This document shows, piece after piece, positions 24,001-39,000 of a DNA stretch of 64,000 bases (position 1 is the stretch's first letter; every line of letters begins with the position of its first letter). The position numbers and the translations under genes are program-made. The notes beneath the pieces were generated by a model. The model ran no database searches, was not told the origin of the DNA, and saw only the letters and a list, made by a program, of their open reading frames with translations. Source of the stretch: Datnioides undecimradiatus (taxonomy: Eukaryota; Chordata; Actinopteri; Lobotiformes; Datnioididae); assembly GCA_008933995.1 (NCBI GenBank), contig WARS01000010.1:6117001-6181000 (forward strand), in the 5' to 3' direction.

Positions 24001-27000
24001 ACAGCAACTTCTTGGAAAAATGAAATTAGTTGATAGAGCAGAAGATGTAGAACACAAATTAATTCAAGTTAGATATGATGTTGTCACTGCTATTATTATT
24101 ATTGTTATTGAAAATGCTTTATTTTAGTTATATTTAGTTGGTGGGTCTCAGTTTCAGGTTTCACATAGTTACAATGGCCTTTCAAGGAATGAAAACTGAA
24201 GGATTTTTATTGGCTGAACAAATGCTTCATTGTAATTTTACAAAATGTTATACATCATAACATGTTATACCATGAATGTAGTGGTAAAGTGAAGTAAACT
24301 GCTGCAACCTTACCAAGAGGCATTACTCATTGTGAACTAGTTAACAGAAAAGAATTTTCCTGAAATAAGAACTGAATCAGATCCCATATTATCATTTTAG
24401 AAATTATTTGCAAACAGACATAAAACCCAGTACTCTTGTCACAATCAGCTAATCTGTTAATGGTTGTCTTTTCTCCTTACAAGTGATTTGGAAGAGGATT
24501 TATTGGAGGATGATTGGCTGTCGGGTAAAAAGGTAAGATCAAAACAAAATCTCATTTCATTGTTTACGTTGATTTTATCCTTGGTACCATGAAACGCTCA
24601 GTATGGGTTCTCTGCTAACAAACAGGAAACAAAAGGTAACATCCAAAACATTGGGTGTTCATGTTGTTAGAAGATTTAGAAAATAGAAATGAACAGTTGA
24701 CTTGTAGCAGGTGGCTCCTCCACAGGGGGAAGTGTTGATGTGAACCAGGAGGAAGTACAGTGGACAAAAAAGAACTGTGTTGACCTGCCCAGATTGCCTT
24801 CACCACATGGGAATAGAGTATCCTCTGGGGGTGGAGGTGGTCCCCTGCCCCCATACCATGCATACAAACAGACAAACAACCGAGGAAGACAAAAAAATAG
24901 CTCCCATTAATGCTCCTTTTCTGTTTCAGAATCCCTCAGAATTGTCAGATGAAGAGCTGAATGATGACCTTCTACAAAGTGATGATGAAGATGTTAATAT
25001 GAGGTACATTTTTTAACATTTAAGCAATGAAGCTGACAAAAAAAGCTCCAAAATTTCCATGTTTACTATCACACTTCATTCTTCTTCAAAGTGCCAATAT
25101 GGTGTTTTGTTTTCAGTGGTCAGGATGTGACTCTCAATGCCACATACAGTTTGGAGACATCCTATGACCAGCAGGACAACTCGCAGGAAGCTGACTACAC
25201 AGATGACGTAGTGAACCTGGGTGCAGAGGGCTGTGAAGAAGGAGATGTAGAGGAGGGGTACCAGCAAGAGGGGGAATATGCAGAAGGATACAGCCAGGAT
25301 GACCATGCAGAGATGCCTGAAGACCAAATGGATTACAGTGGAGAGCAAATTGAGGGTGATGAGGGCTACCAGGATGAAGTGCTAGATATCCAAATCAATG
25401 AGCCCATAGATGGTGAATTTCAAGTGAGTTCCAATGTTTGCTTACTCGTATGTAAAAAACCTGCAGATGCACACACAAACACATACACACACACACGTCC
25501 TCCCACTCTCTTTTCTGTCCTACTCTATTGTATACAAGAGATAATGTCAGTTTTCTCGTCTCTGTAAGGGGACAGTCAGGATTGAAAATCTATTCAGGAG
25601 AAGGAGATGTTGGTTGGCGTTTTGGGGCAGGGGAGGATTAGATTCATTATCACTTCCTGCCAGTTAATTTCTCCATCTTGCTGACAAAGTTTGTGTTGAC
25701 AGCTTGTTTGGCATGAGGTAATGCTGTGCTGTCGCCTCCAAATCCCCATGCCATTGTGACCTTGGGGCCTGTATCTTTGGGGGAGTAAGAAGCTGCTTTG
25801 TGTTGGGGAGATGTGCTGCCAATCCGCGGAGGTTAATGTGGGGGGCTTTTATCTCAGGCTTTAGACTGGATCTGATAAAGTCTCATGCAGGTGAAAAGAT
25901 TATTGACCTTCCTGAGGACACCCCATACAGTTTTCTAATGATTGATGCGAGTTTCCCTTTTATTCGTTTCCCTTCCCTCTTAGCCAGGACTAAGAGGATC
26001 AAAGATAAGACCAGATCCATGTGCAAATGTCCGTTATGGTCCATTTACCAAGGTGTGATGGTGTTTGGCACCTGACAGAGAGATATTAGCCTACCTCCTT
26101 TCTCCAAATAAAGATAAGATGTTGACCTTCTTATGAGGGCGTGAGGCACAAGTGGAGGCCTATTTTGGAATTTGAGGAAATGTCTGCAGGTGTGGATGTG
26201 TATTTGTATCAGTGTAATAACTGTTTACAAGGTCAATAAACTGCCTGGCCTTGACATTTGGCTCACCATGGTATTCAATGAGTTCAGGGTGGAACAGTTT
26301 AAAGGATTAAGCTGTTGTGTTCCCTTGGGGCAGCCTGTCCATCCATCTGGTTTGTTGAGTGTTTTTTTTTTTTCTTTTCTGCATTAATATGTGCTGCTGT
26401 TTGGCAGGTTAATGGAGCGCAACACCAAACACCATGGTGTGACCTACAGTCTGACCTTATTTAGCAATGAGTTTTTGTTCGAGGCTGTTGTGGAGATGGG
26501 ACGATTGAATTACTAGCATCTTCCATACCAGAAGTAGGATCTTAAGTTGGTGAACCGACTGAAAAATGTATTTCGTAGTAATGAAATGATTGTATCATGA
26601 GTGATTTTTAGTAGTTGTTGTAAAAACTGATTTGTCATCTCCTGAAATGTTTACGTCTGCATGATGTTTTTTGGCACGGAGTCGTGAACTTACAGGGCGG
26701 CCAATAACAGAGTGATTTGCGAGAAGTCAGTCAATGATATTTTCACCATCACTGAACTGGGGAGGAGTGTTTTTATCTGTGCCTGCATTTCTGTATATCA
26801 TGTCAAACATTTACATCTCATTGAATTTCAAATGCTGTCAGGAATAGTAATGAAGCCTGGCTCCCACTGTTATGGTAATTTGGGTTAGGAGGGTGGTGGG
26901 GGGGGGGGTTACATGGTGTCTCCCCAAAATCCTCTCCATGACATTTTAATGTTTGCCTTTATGATCTGTTTAAATTTTGTCTTTTTTTCTGAAAAAAGGT

Positions 27001-30000
27001 GAATTTTCTGCATGTCTAAATTGCATCATTCTTAAGCATATTTGTATTTATTTTAGCATTGAAACAAAATGTACATCCATATTTCATTAAAAAATTGCTC
27101 TTGGTTGGTTATACATTTGCAGGTTATACAGGTTATACAGTGCATGCATAAATAGATATTTTTATTTTCAACAGAGACACTAAGAGATTTCTTTCCATGG
27201 CCAGTACTTATCACAGCACTGTTGGCATTTTTACCAATCAATACGTATTATCTATGTGATCTTTTATAGGAAGATGAATATCAAACCTCCTATGATGATC
27301 AGCATGTGGATGAACATGGAGTCCAACATGAGGAGGTCCCAGAGGAGGAGATTGAGAGAGATGCACAGCAGGAAGAGGAGGACGAAAACGCAGCCAAGGG
27401 CTCTCAGGTCTTTGACGCAGAGGAGGTATGCTGTGGTTCTCCACACACTTTAACACTTTTTGTTGCAGTTAATGGATATACATTTCTTATCCAGAATTTG
27501 CTCCTTGAAAAGGGGTTGTAAAGAGGTTACAAATAGTTAACCAATGATTTAATTTAGACTCTTTCATACTCAGTTTGTAGGTATAAAGTGCTTTGAAAGT
27601 AGGAAAGTTTAATGTATAAAGCTGATTTCATCTTATGTTTCAATGACTCATGTGGTAGTTTATGTAATTCATTAAGATTTATATTAAACGTTAAATCTTG
27701 ACCGCTATAATGATTGTCTTTAATAATCCCTTAAACATTTCTGGGTTAATTGGTTTCTGACACAATTTCCTACAACTCAAGATGTTTTATTTGGGCCAAC
27801 TCACTCTAGAACACAAACCTATTCAGTCTAATATCACAGATGACTACAATGACAGCAAATATTGACACTTTAGATGCAAGAGACAATTTTTTAGCATTTT
27901 GCTAACTATTTATTATAATAAATACCTATTTATTATTAGACTATTTATTAATTATCAGATTTGTGTCAGATTACAACTCTGTTGATCAACTAATGAATTA
28001 ATTGTGTAACTGTTTTGGCTGTAGATGACAGCAGAGGAGACTGTGTGATGCACTGCAAACAATGATGCTGTGTCCGTTGTAAAACTGTACCTGGTAAAAT
28101 GTTTGTGTTGCACCTTTGAAAACGTCCTCAGGTTGAAAATGAAGCTGTTTTTGAAGAAGAAACAAAGGAGGACTCAGATGAGGAGGATGAAGAAGACGAA
28201 GAGTCTGGTCGCCTACGGTTCAAATCTGAGAGAAAAGATGGCGCTGTTGCACGATTGGCTGATGCAGGCAGCAAAAGGAGGAATATCCCTGAAACACTAG
28301 GTACAAATTATTCCTGCAGAACATAATTTATCCTAGGTTCAGTAGCAGCAAGATTCTCTTGTCTGCACTGTTCCAGATTTTTTTACTGTGTATTTGAACC
28401 TGTATTGTATCCCAACTTCAAGATTTTCCAGACACTTAATGTTTAAGCACGGGTTTTGTGTTCTGCCTTTCATTAGAACTGTCTGAGAAGGCCAAACAAG
28501 ATCTGATGGAGTTTGAGGAACAAGAAAGGCAAAAGAGACAGAACCGTTATGGAGGCCGAGGCAGGGGAAGTGGACGAGGAGGCCGGGGACGTGGAGGTTT
28601 TCCAGCTTTTGGAATGGGCGATTTTAGAGGAGGAAAAAGAGGAAGAATGAATGACCAGAGGCTCCCACTGATGGGAAACATGGTGATGCAGGTAAGCCAT
28701 TGTACATTCATCCAACAGACTTCTGAAAGCTTGACCGTTTTACCTTCTTGTATTTGTCTCAGTTACAATGTGTGTCGTTAGCTTCTGCTATCTTTTCTGT
28801 CCAAGACCCCCAAAGCCAAAGTCAAAACACTCTGCTCCCCCGTATCAGTGTTTATATATGGATTATAGCAAATCATTTGGCAGGACTCCATTTAGACAGT
28901 ATTATACAAAATTAAATCTGTTCTTTGCCCAGGATTTAGTTTCTTGTGAGCTTTTACTATCAGATTTCACTCCAAGCAATTAATCCTTTGATTTACGTGG
29001 CTCATCAGTTCATACAACACCTTTTCAAGGTCTAGGCAAAATGTCACTTCAAGCATGTAACGTGAATCAAAAGAACTGGTGGTGAATAATCTTTAGTGAC
29101 ACAGTGGAAGATTATCAGATTTCAGACATGGGGCTTGGAGTAATATAATCTGATATAATAATACCTTTAAAAACATGAAATGTGTCCATTTTCTTATGCT
29201 ATATTTGAATTATGTTATGTTATATTTGAATAATTATTTGACCACTGAATAAAAGTGTGCATTTCTACCAAGACTGCGTTGTGTAAAAGTGCGCAAAAAC
29301 GAAATTATTCTACCTAAATTAGAAAACGTTAAAACGTTATTTCTTCTCAAGGCTGTGTGATATTTCACTTCAGATCTCCATTATTTTGGGGTTTTTAATT
29401 TAATGCTAATAGGCTGTAAAATTCAAAACACTAGAAATGAAAATTTAATGACAGATGGACAACATGGCAGCACCACAAAAGATTTTACCGACTGCTGTTA
29501 ATGAGCTCGTACTTTTTTACAGCACACTGTATGTTCAACCACTTGACTAATTTGGTCACTGGCATGTTTGTTTGTTTGTTTGTTTGGTAGCTTAAACAGC
29601 CAATTATCAAGGACCAATTTGAACCATCACTTGACAAAATAATTATTGTTCATTTATCAGTAGGTGCATCCCTGTATGATTTGTTCCAATGCTAGTAGAC
29701 AGCTGACTGTTGGTGATTGTTTCTTTTTCTTAATGGCTATAACTCACATTTAAAATATATATTATGATCCTACTTTGGGCTGTATGCTACCAGTCTGTTT
29801 TATTTAATATTAACCAAGGCCTATAATTTGCACAGTATATCTTAAATATCAACACTAACACACAAAGAACGAGAAGGTACCAAACATTCAACAGTACCAG
29901 CATGGCTTTATGTCAAAAAAAAATAGTTAAAATGCCATGTTTCAAACATTTTCGAGGGAATATGCTGAATACTGCTCAAGAAAAATAAAATGTCTTTGAC

Positions 30001-33000
30001 AATGATTACGTTACAGTAAAATCTTTCATTACTACACATTTTTGGCAAGTTAACTACAAGTTTCTTGGAAGTCAGAGTAATCCTTCAGCTGTCTGAGGCT
30101 CTAGGCTTTGTCATGGCAGGACACAATGTTGCCATCTTTGCTAGTGGTAGGCATGCAAAGATAGCAATTTGCCAGGCAGCTCACTCTGAGGAAGCATGTT
30201 CCATGAATCTTGCACCGTGCTGGAGGATTGGTCTCACTGCCTGCATCAGGAGCTAGAAGAGAGTTGTTCAGTTCAGCCTCAATAGCCTGTTGTCTTGTCA
30301 GACCTGATGTGGTGCTCGGGTAGGAACTACCCAGTGCCACCTTTTGTTTGTACTCTGGTGCAAGTGTAGCAGCTTCTGCTTCTGTGGCTCCACCCTCTTC
30401 AGACATCTCAGTCATGGCTGTGGCTTTTATGGTGTCAGTCTTCTCTTTCTTAATGTACTCGGACTTGAGTTTGTGGTCTGCCGGTGATGTGATGTCCAGA
30501 ATGATTAGTGATCATGTTGATGTTTACATAAACATTCTGGTTGAAATTTTGGTTAGCTCACTGTCATCATTGTCATGCTTTAACACTCCACATTGAAAAG
30601 TTGCAGTACTGGTTTGAGTTGAGATACATGGGCACGGGAAATCTAGAATTTTTATTCAGCTTCTTGTGAAATGACTCCGGGACATGCATGTTCTGTTACC
30701 TGTTAACGGAGTAGAAAAAATGTTAAACAAGACTCAGCAACAGTCACTGATGACTTGAATAAATAAATAAAAACAAAACAAAACATCAGTTGTATAAGTA
30801 ACATGCCAATTAAATGGCTTTATTTAAGTGTAACAGTGTTATTTAAAAAAAAACGTAGTTTGTATAATTTGTCATACGTGAGTTTAAAATTACTGTCAAT
30901 TCAGCTGCTCGTTTCTTTAAATAGTGTGCCCAACTAGGCCTTATTCTGTCCAGAAAAACCTAAAAATGTATCTTTGTGTGATAATTTGTATGTTCTTGCT
31001 GACAAAATAGTGTTGTCATTGGCTGAATGTTGGTTTTCTTCACTTGAGGTGACAGTAGTGAATTAAAAACCCACATGTGAATTGTGAAACTTTCCAAGTC
31101 ATGTACATTCTGATGTTCTTTGGATCAGAGTGGGATCCAACCTCTTCTGTACTCTGAACAGCACTGGGCATGTACTGTAGATAAATGCTGCCAGTTAACG
31201 GGTTAGTTGTATATAGACTGAGTCAGTGGTCAAAACATTGTTTGTCACAATGTTTGCAGCACTCTTGATAATACGTAGCTCCAGAGATTTTCTGCACCGT
31301 GTCGATGATTTTTAGTTTTCCCCGATATTCTGACAGAAAATATCGGAAACTGCAGCACCAAATACACTCATTAGCCTGATTAGCTTAAAGTTTTTAACCA
31401 TGCATGCATAGTTGTGTTTATTTCTTTGTATCACATGTTTTCTATTGTACGAGGCTTCGTACACAGATAATAATTCCAAGTTGTTGTAAAACATGCTTCA
31501 ACCACACATTTTTTTTCCTGCTGTAGAATTGTTTGTGTAGTGTTTTGTAGGCAGAGGGGAATGGACTAAAAATAACAGTATTGAAAAAATTATTCTCTTC
31601 AATTTTTCATCATCGTGAAAAGTTTCACCCAAAAATTGTCTGTCGCGATATCACCACAGCCCACTCCCACTTCATTTTAATGTAACTTATATGCAGATTA
31701 AAGAACACATGTACTTTTACTCTTCATAAGGGTCATGCTTAAAAGTATGATTGGATATCATCTTCAGTCTTGGTTTTAAATTGACTTGTTTGTGTGTCGT
31801 TGCATGGCTGCAAGCAGTGATATCAGAATCTTCCAGAAAGAAATGTGTTTTGACAGGTTGTTTTGGTTTTTTTCCCTCCTCTCCATTTCCCCATCTCTTC
31901 CCAATTAGCCGCCATCCTCCCGAATGCCTCCTCCTCATCAGTTTCATCAGCAGCAACTGCAGTCCCAGCAGCACCACCCTTCACGTCCAAGAGGACCTCC
32001 TCCCTTCCAAGACCATGGGCGCCCACCGTCCCAGCAGCCCCTTCAGCCTCTCATCCCCCCACACATGGCCCATCGCTCCCCGCCTTTGCGGCCCCAGATG
32101 GAGCATCCACCACGAATGATGAGCTCCCCGCCACCCAACTTTCCCCAACATCACCAGCAGCAGCCTCCACAGCCCAAAAACATCCACATTAACCCCCATT
32201 TCAGAGGGCCCACGTCATCATCTGTACAAGGTAGGTTAATCCACAATCACTCAAGATTCTTTTCTTATTTAACTTCAATTCGTTTTCCCCCTTTCCAAAG
32301 TTTTTTTGGCTTTACCACAGTGCTGTAAGGTTAACAGTAATAAAAATGTCATTTTTAAATCAGTTTTTAAACAGTCCTGCCATCTGAGCATTAGCAAGGA
32401 AAAATGTTGCATCAAATGAAGCCCTCCTAATTATACATTCACAACAAATGACAAGACGTGATGAACTGTGCAAGGTCAAATTTTGAGAGACTTAAGAGAC
32501 TGAACTATGCTTTTACTAAGGTTTTGGTCAAGTCTGTTGTGCGGATTGTTTGATTTAAAGGTGATGTCCGTGCTCAAACATTTTCCATTGTTGCTGCTAA
32601 AGGTGGACACTGTAGTATGTGTATAGACATAGTTTATTTACTCTGTATTAAAATGGTTGTTCTTATATTTTTTACTTTATTTTAAGAGTGGAATTAAAAA
32701 TCTTCAGTATTTTCTTAAGTTTATTTTAGTCTTTCACATTTAAGTCGAGCCATTGGCTATAAGCTGTCTGTTTCTAATGACAGGAGGCACACTTAATCTT
32801 GTGCAAAATAGATGTGACATTCAGTGATCAAGCACAAATGTTGTCTTTTATATCTCTAAGATTCATAATCTAAATTGTGTACAATCACAATTTTAATTTC
32901 ATCCATAATTTTCCTGCTCTAGTTGAACGGCCTGATGCCATAATGGTTGGCAGTTATCCTTACTCTGTCCCGAAAGGTGTCTGGATTAGAATGTCATTTT

Positions 33001-36000
33001 GTTGTTTGGTTGAATGACAAGTGAATAGCTCTCTCAGCCAGTAATGGGTTTATCCTCCATTTTTCTTCTGGCGGCATCACCATTTCATTCCCTGAGATGG
33101 GTTTATCTGACTTGTCTGTCCAGGCCAAGATTGAAATTTTGTTAGCAAAGCATGTTAGCTTGTGTGTCTATGCGTGTGTGCGCAACCATGCAAGTGCACA
33201 TGGGGTTTGGGTTTTGCTCCTGAGAGGCAGATGTGTTCTGGAAAATCAGGGATTGCCTGTGGTTATGATTAAGTGTGTGTGTGCGCACGCATGTGTTTTT
33301 ATTTATGTCTGTGTATATTTATTTCTTTATATATTTATTTAAGTGATAGATTTCCAATTGAATGTTTTCCAGCTGTAGATGTTGTACAATTGCACTTTCC
33401 CTAATTCTGAAGCCGTATGCCAGAAATAGGATTGTGCCAAATGTTGTCAAATAGCAAATGTCTTATTCATGTTTGTATTCATTTGTTGAATTTGGCAAAT
33501 TTTCCTTCTGTGTTTGTTTCCTTGAGCACCCTGGTCCGTGCCCAGCTGTGTTACAACGTGAGGAGCAACTCTGATAGAAAATTTAACATGTATGTCTGTG
33601 AAACAGCCTTTAGCATGGAGATGTCTAATGGGCTCCTCCCTTTTTACTATCACCAACCTCTCTCTGCCTACTGCCCCTCATTTTCATTTTTATCCCCCTC
33701 CTCCCTCCATCCCCCTCTCTCCTGCTTTCTCTCTCCCCCTCTCTATCTCATTGCAGTGCCCTTGATGCCTCCTGCTCAGAGCCAGCCCAGACCTGCTGTG
33801 GGTCCTCAGAGGTTCCCTGTGAGTAGCAGCTGCTCCTCTCCCTCCCTTTCGCCTCACTTTCTCTCCCTCTCCACACGGTTAGCGTCCCTTTTTGTGAGGG
33901 CAATATCATTACGGCAATTAGACCGCCTGGCCTGGCCAAATACTGTTAAAGCAAATCTGTAAACACTGATACGAGTCTGGCTGCACAACTGGAAATGCGT
34001 GATAGGGGCTTTAGGCAATAGACTTTTGGAGGTCGGGGCTGCAGTGGCGGGACTTAGTTAGCAACTCTTCATGGATGGGCTGGGGCTCAGACTAGCCAGC
34101 TTGGCACATAATGGAATTGTGAAACCAGGATATACTACCAGTTAAAATTCACTTTCCACAAGTTTGTATCCCAAAGGCATGAAGACCTTTTTTGAAGACT
34201 ATTTGAATTAATGAAACATAGTGGTGGTTTGATGGGGCTGCGGTGAGCCTTTTGCACCATATATTCCAAATGTTGAATTTCACGTTAGAGAATAGGGGTC
34301 TTAAGTCAGTGATTTCCTGTAAGAAAAGGTCTTTTATTTCACTCACAAAGAACCCATCCGAGAGATGACGGAAATGCCTTTAAAGTAATTACTGTATAGA
34401 GTGAAATGGTTCGCTGGCAAGTCAGCTCGAGTGCCTTAACTTGCTCCGTCCTAATGATGCCTAGGCATCAGGTGGTGCTTGCACTGACTGACATCTTCCT
34501 GGAAAGTGCATTTTGTATGGATTTATGCAAATTAGCCATTGGAAAATAGCTGCATCCAATTGCATTCATGTGCATTTACAACCCTGCTGCCAAATGAGCC
34601 GGGCTTTCACAGTGGAGTCAATCTTTATTCCCCCAAAAATATATATATATTTTTTATTTACCTCTTTTTCACCATTCAATGTCAGTATTGTGCAGTTCCC
34701 ATTCCCTGAGGTCTGTGATTGTGCGAGATATTGATAGTATAGTAGCAGGAAGCTGTTTTGCCTCTTATCAGACAGTAGAAGGTGGGGTTGGACGAGTCTG
34801 TAGACAACTGGGCTGATGAACAGCATAGTGTTGGATTCCCCAGCTGTCAATCGCATTTAGGCTGCTGTTGCCAAGGACACAATTTGAAATGCAGGTGACA
34901 TACCAGCCGGCAACACTCCATTTACCAGTGGGCACCTGATTACTCATGATTATCATACATTATCATCCCATCAAATTTAATTGTTAAAAGACCTGGCGAA
35001 TGGGGGGTCATAGCCTCTAGTATTGCTGCATTAAATTTTTGCTGGTGGAGACTGGTTTTGAAATATTAATCTTGGCGTCAATTAAAGTTATTAGAATATT
35101 TCATCCGTTTAGATAATGACATTCAGCCTCAGCCCAAAATGAAAATGCCACCACTCACTGCTTGAAAATATTGTCTGCAAGGCCTGTAATTCTTGTAGTT
35201 GATACATTTTTTAAATTCCATTATTAAGATTTTGATTCTGACAATTAAATTTTTCCTTGATAGCACACAAGTGCCATATCCTGAAAAACAAACACTATGC
35301 ATCACTGCCTACAGTCCTTGTTGGTACTAGCTGTATGAAGTTAACAGAAACAAAACATCTCTTCATAATCAAATTTCCAGTCTTTTATGAAATACTTTGA
35401 CATTTGGCCACTCTCCATTATATATGTCTTGGTTATCCCCCCGTTGCAGACAACTATCCGTGCATCCGTTACATACTGAGCAGCCCACAGCCTATTTATC
35501 AAGGATTAAAAGCGAGAGGATGAGCTGTTATTTCAGCGGTATTATATGGACACCAGAGTCTTCATTGTGCAAACCTGCCTGTCTGACCTTTTAGAACAGT
35601 ATGATTGTGCCCCCATTGTGATCCCCTGTCTTTGTAAGCTCCTTTGATTAACTTTCTGTTAAGCAAGTTTTTGGGACTTTGGCCTTCTAGCTTTCTAACA
35701 CCTCTCCTCTCTAAATACAGCCACGCCGCAGTGGAATAAAGATGGATTAAGCCTTGATAGCATCTTAAGTAATTTACAATAGGCTTGAAGGAGGCAAGCA
35801 GCCCATTTGTGGAAGTGCCACGTGTTGAATAGCAGGTTAATTTTTCAACAGAGATGGATATTTAAAAGAATAAAGGAGACAGTTATGAGGGGGATTCGAA
35901 TTCCAAGGAGGGATTAAAGGGTTGTTATCTAGTTTTCCTTGGAAGATAGATGGGGAGTAACGTGCATGCAATGAGTAGAAAGCTGTTGAACATACGAAGT

Positions 36001-39000
36001 GGTTGAAACAAAGGTGAGGGCACTTATCCCCTCCTGAAATACTCTCTCCTTGTTAGAGATGGGCTTTTAGAGGGTTTATCAACAAAGCCCCAAGTAGCAT
36101 TAATGCAGGTTTGCTCACAAATTCAGGCTGAAGGGTTTCTTTAATATTGGCATGCATATTTATGTTTACAACTTAAGATCCTGCGTCTTTTTAATGACCC
36201 TAACCCTTCAATTACAAGCGCTCCATGCCCGATGCAATACTCCACAACAAATTCCCATTTTTCATTAGGTTAATTTTCATGAGATTATTGCATTCCCAGT
36301 ATGGCCTATAATTCATGAGTTTTTTGTTTTCCCAGGGACCGGGAGACTTCCAGCAGCACATGTCTGGCAATTTTGGTCAGCCCCAGCGGCCCCCTCATCA
36401 CATGGAGCCCTTTAGGAACCAGCCACCTCAAGGTCCCCAAGATATGGAGCCCCTCTTTATGGGAGGTGAGTCCCACATCCAGCCTTTGCGAGGGTTACAA
36501 AGCTCTCTTAGCATATTTAATCCTATTCGACATCACCTCTGGCAGTATACCTACAGGGTATGCTGCTAGCTTGCTGGTGCTGCTCTATTAGTAACATTCA
36601 TGTTAAATGCATGTGTATATATATACATCTGAATGAACCTTGGAAACTGCATTAAACATCTATATTTCAGATTTTTCATTCAGTGTTGATGCAGAATTAA
36701 ATTCACCCCCTCCTGGTTGTTTACCCTTTCACCTTGATAGAGTTGTCTGTTATCGTCTCCCTTGCCATAACACTATACATCTGAAGAGGGAGTTTACTGA
36801 TGTATTGAAATTGACTCACGAGGCAAAAAACCCTGACATCTCTGTTGTTGTTGTTATTGTTGTTTGGTCTTCCTTGTGTGTGCACAGAGCGCACAGAGTC
36901 AACACGCTTCCCGGGGCAACACATGTTTGATCACCAGGGCCCGAGCCCTCTGATGAGCAACAGCCACAACCTCCACCACCACCAGCAGCAGCTGCCCGGC
37001 CAGGGCCACATGGGCTTCGGCCCACCGGGACCAGCCTTCAACCAGCCGGGCCAGGGTCCACTGGGGCTTTTTCCAAGAGACCCCCAAAGACCCAACCTTC
37101 CTCCCCACCAGGGTCACCAGGGGATGGTCGGGTTGAATCAACAAGGCGCCCCCCCCAACCAGCCCAGACCCTTTATGGGCCCTCGTCAGCCATTTGGTCA
37201 GCAGGGGAACCTTTTCCCTCCACAAGTCCAGTTCGGGATGCAGGTACGACTAAGAGTAAGTGATATTTATAACCAATACCTGTGTTTGTCTTTGTGTCTG
37301 TATGTGGCCCAACAATTGTGCACAATTACCACAGTTTTTCTCAAACTGTGTTGAAAATTTGCCTGCTAAATTTTGTCTATCATGTTTTTTTTTAACATCC
37401 GCTCTTAACTGTATGAAATCTTGTAAAGGAGCCTGACGAACATTTCACAAGCTTTCTCTGTCATGAATGTATGAATGTTTGTTGGCTTTACTTTAGATCA
37501 TTAAATTGCAAGAGCAGTGACAAAAATAGAGTACTGTACACGTGAATAAACTTACCATATTCACTGCTACTGAAGCGTTAAGGAAAAGGGCTCATGTCTG
37601 TTTGGCACCTCTGCATTCTGTCAAGAGACATAGACAAGAGCTCCCTCTAGTGATTGAATTGCTGCTGTTGTACTACTATTATTGATATGTGGGGACACCA
37701 GTTGGTTAATTACATGCAGGAATTGCCTGATTCATTGATTAAAGATTAAAGTTCTTAAGAAGTGATGACTATCACTGATGTAAAGGAATAAAATAAAATG
37801 ACCATTTGCTTTATAAGTTACTGTATGTTCTGTTTTTTCTGGTTTATTCATGTCAGGTTTTCTCTGATATTTTCAGGGCTTAATGCATGGCCCCCCTGTT
37901 TCCCAGCCTCCGCACCATGACCCCATGCCATCCCATCAGCCTATGCAACAGCAGCATCATCGGCAGGAGTTATCCCATCATCATCATCAGCAGCAGCCGT
38001 TAAATGTCAATGAGCCTCGCCCCATGATGCACCATGGCCAGAATCCCTTCCATCAACAGCAGGGGCATGGTAGCCCCAGGCAGATGACTCCCCGCCCTCA
38101 GAACCCCCAACAGCGAAACATGTCCAACAGACAGAGGATGGTGAGAGTTTAGCTCAAACATATATTAGCACAGCTCTTTTCTACTCATACTGATGAACAG
38201 CAGTAAAAATAGTGCCCTTAGATTATCACTGTGCTTTTTATTTAAGGCACATGATTCTGTCACTATCTCTCCTCAATAAACAAAAACATCATGTAGGCGA
38301 TGGATAAAAATTAATATTAATTAAGATTAGATTAATTGTAAAAATTAATTGTAAATGAATATTTTGCCTTTTTTTCAGAACACGCCTGTCTCTAAGCAAA
38401 TGCAGCAGCGTAACAGCAACCTACGGGAGCTCCCAGTCGCACCTGGCAACACAAACATGAACAGTGCCCGCCCCGCCGCCAACGTTAGGCCTGTTGCCAA
38501 GGCAACGCAGGGGTTGCGTCCTGGGCAGAACACTCAGCCAGTGCCTGCCTGTAGCAGAGGTAGAGGCCAAGTTGCTGCCAAGACTGAAACACAGCCTGGG
38601 GGAGAAGGCAGGACGGTGGTTCGCAAGGAAATCCCAAGCACACAGTCTAGCACGGCACCACAGGTCAGCTTGTTAACACTCATGTGGAACTAAAACAAAG
38701 GAATGAAAAGAACATTAGAGTGATGGACATTTATTTAAAAAAAAAAAACATGCATTATGTTTTTAAAAATATTCAATACATTCTTGTGTCTTGTGTTTAT
38801 TCAGTGAGACAGAAATTGTAAGCTTAGCCAAGCTGATTAATGTGCTGTGAATGGCTCCCATTTATTAAAAGCCCAATCATAAGCTTGTTAATGATAGCAG
38901 TCTCATTTCATTGGAGAGAACAGATCAATACAATTGCATGTTTCTCTTGGGTTTTCCCTCTGATTACATTTGAGTGTTAGGTGGTGGAATATGTTTCACA

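Noticed and set aside
33417-33962. 181-codon frame
   Set aside because: It is intron sequence with a pyrimidine tract around exon 10; only 33757-33818 is supported by phase and homology, and it is read in the frame required by its neighbours.
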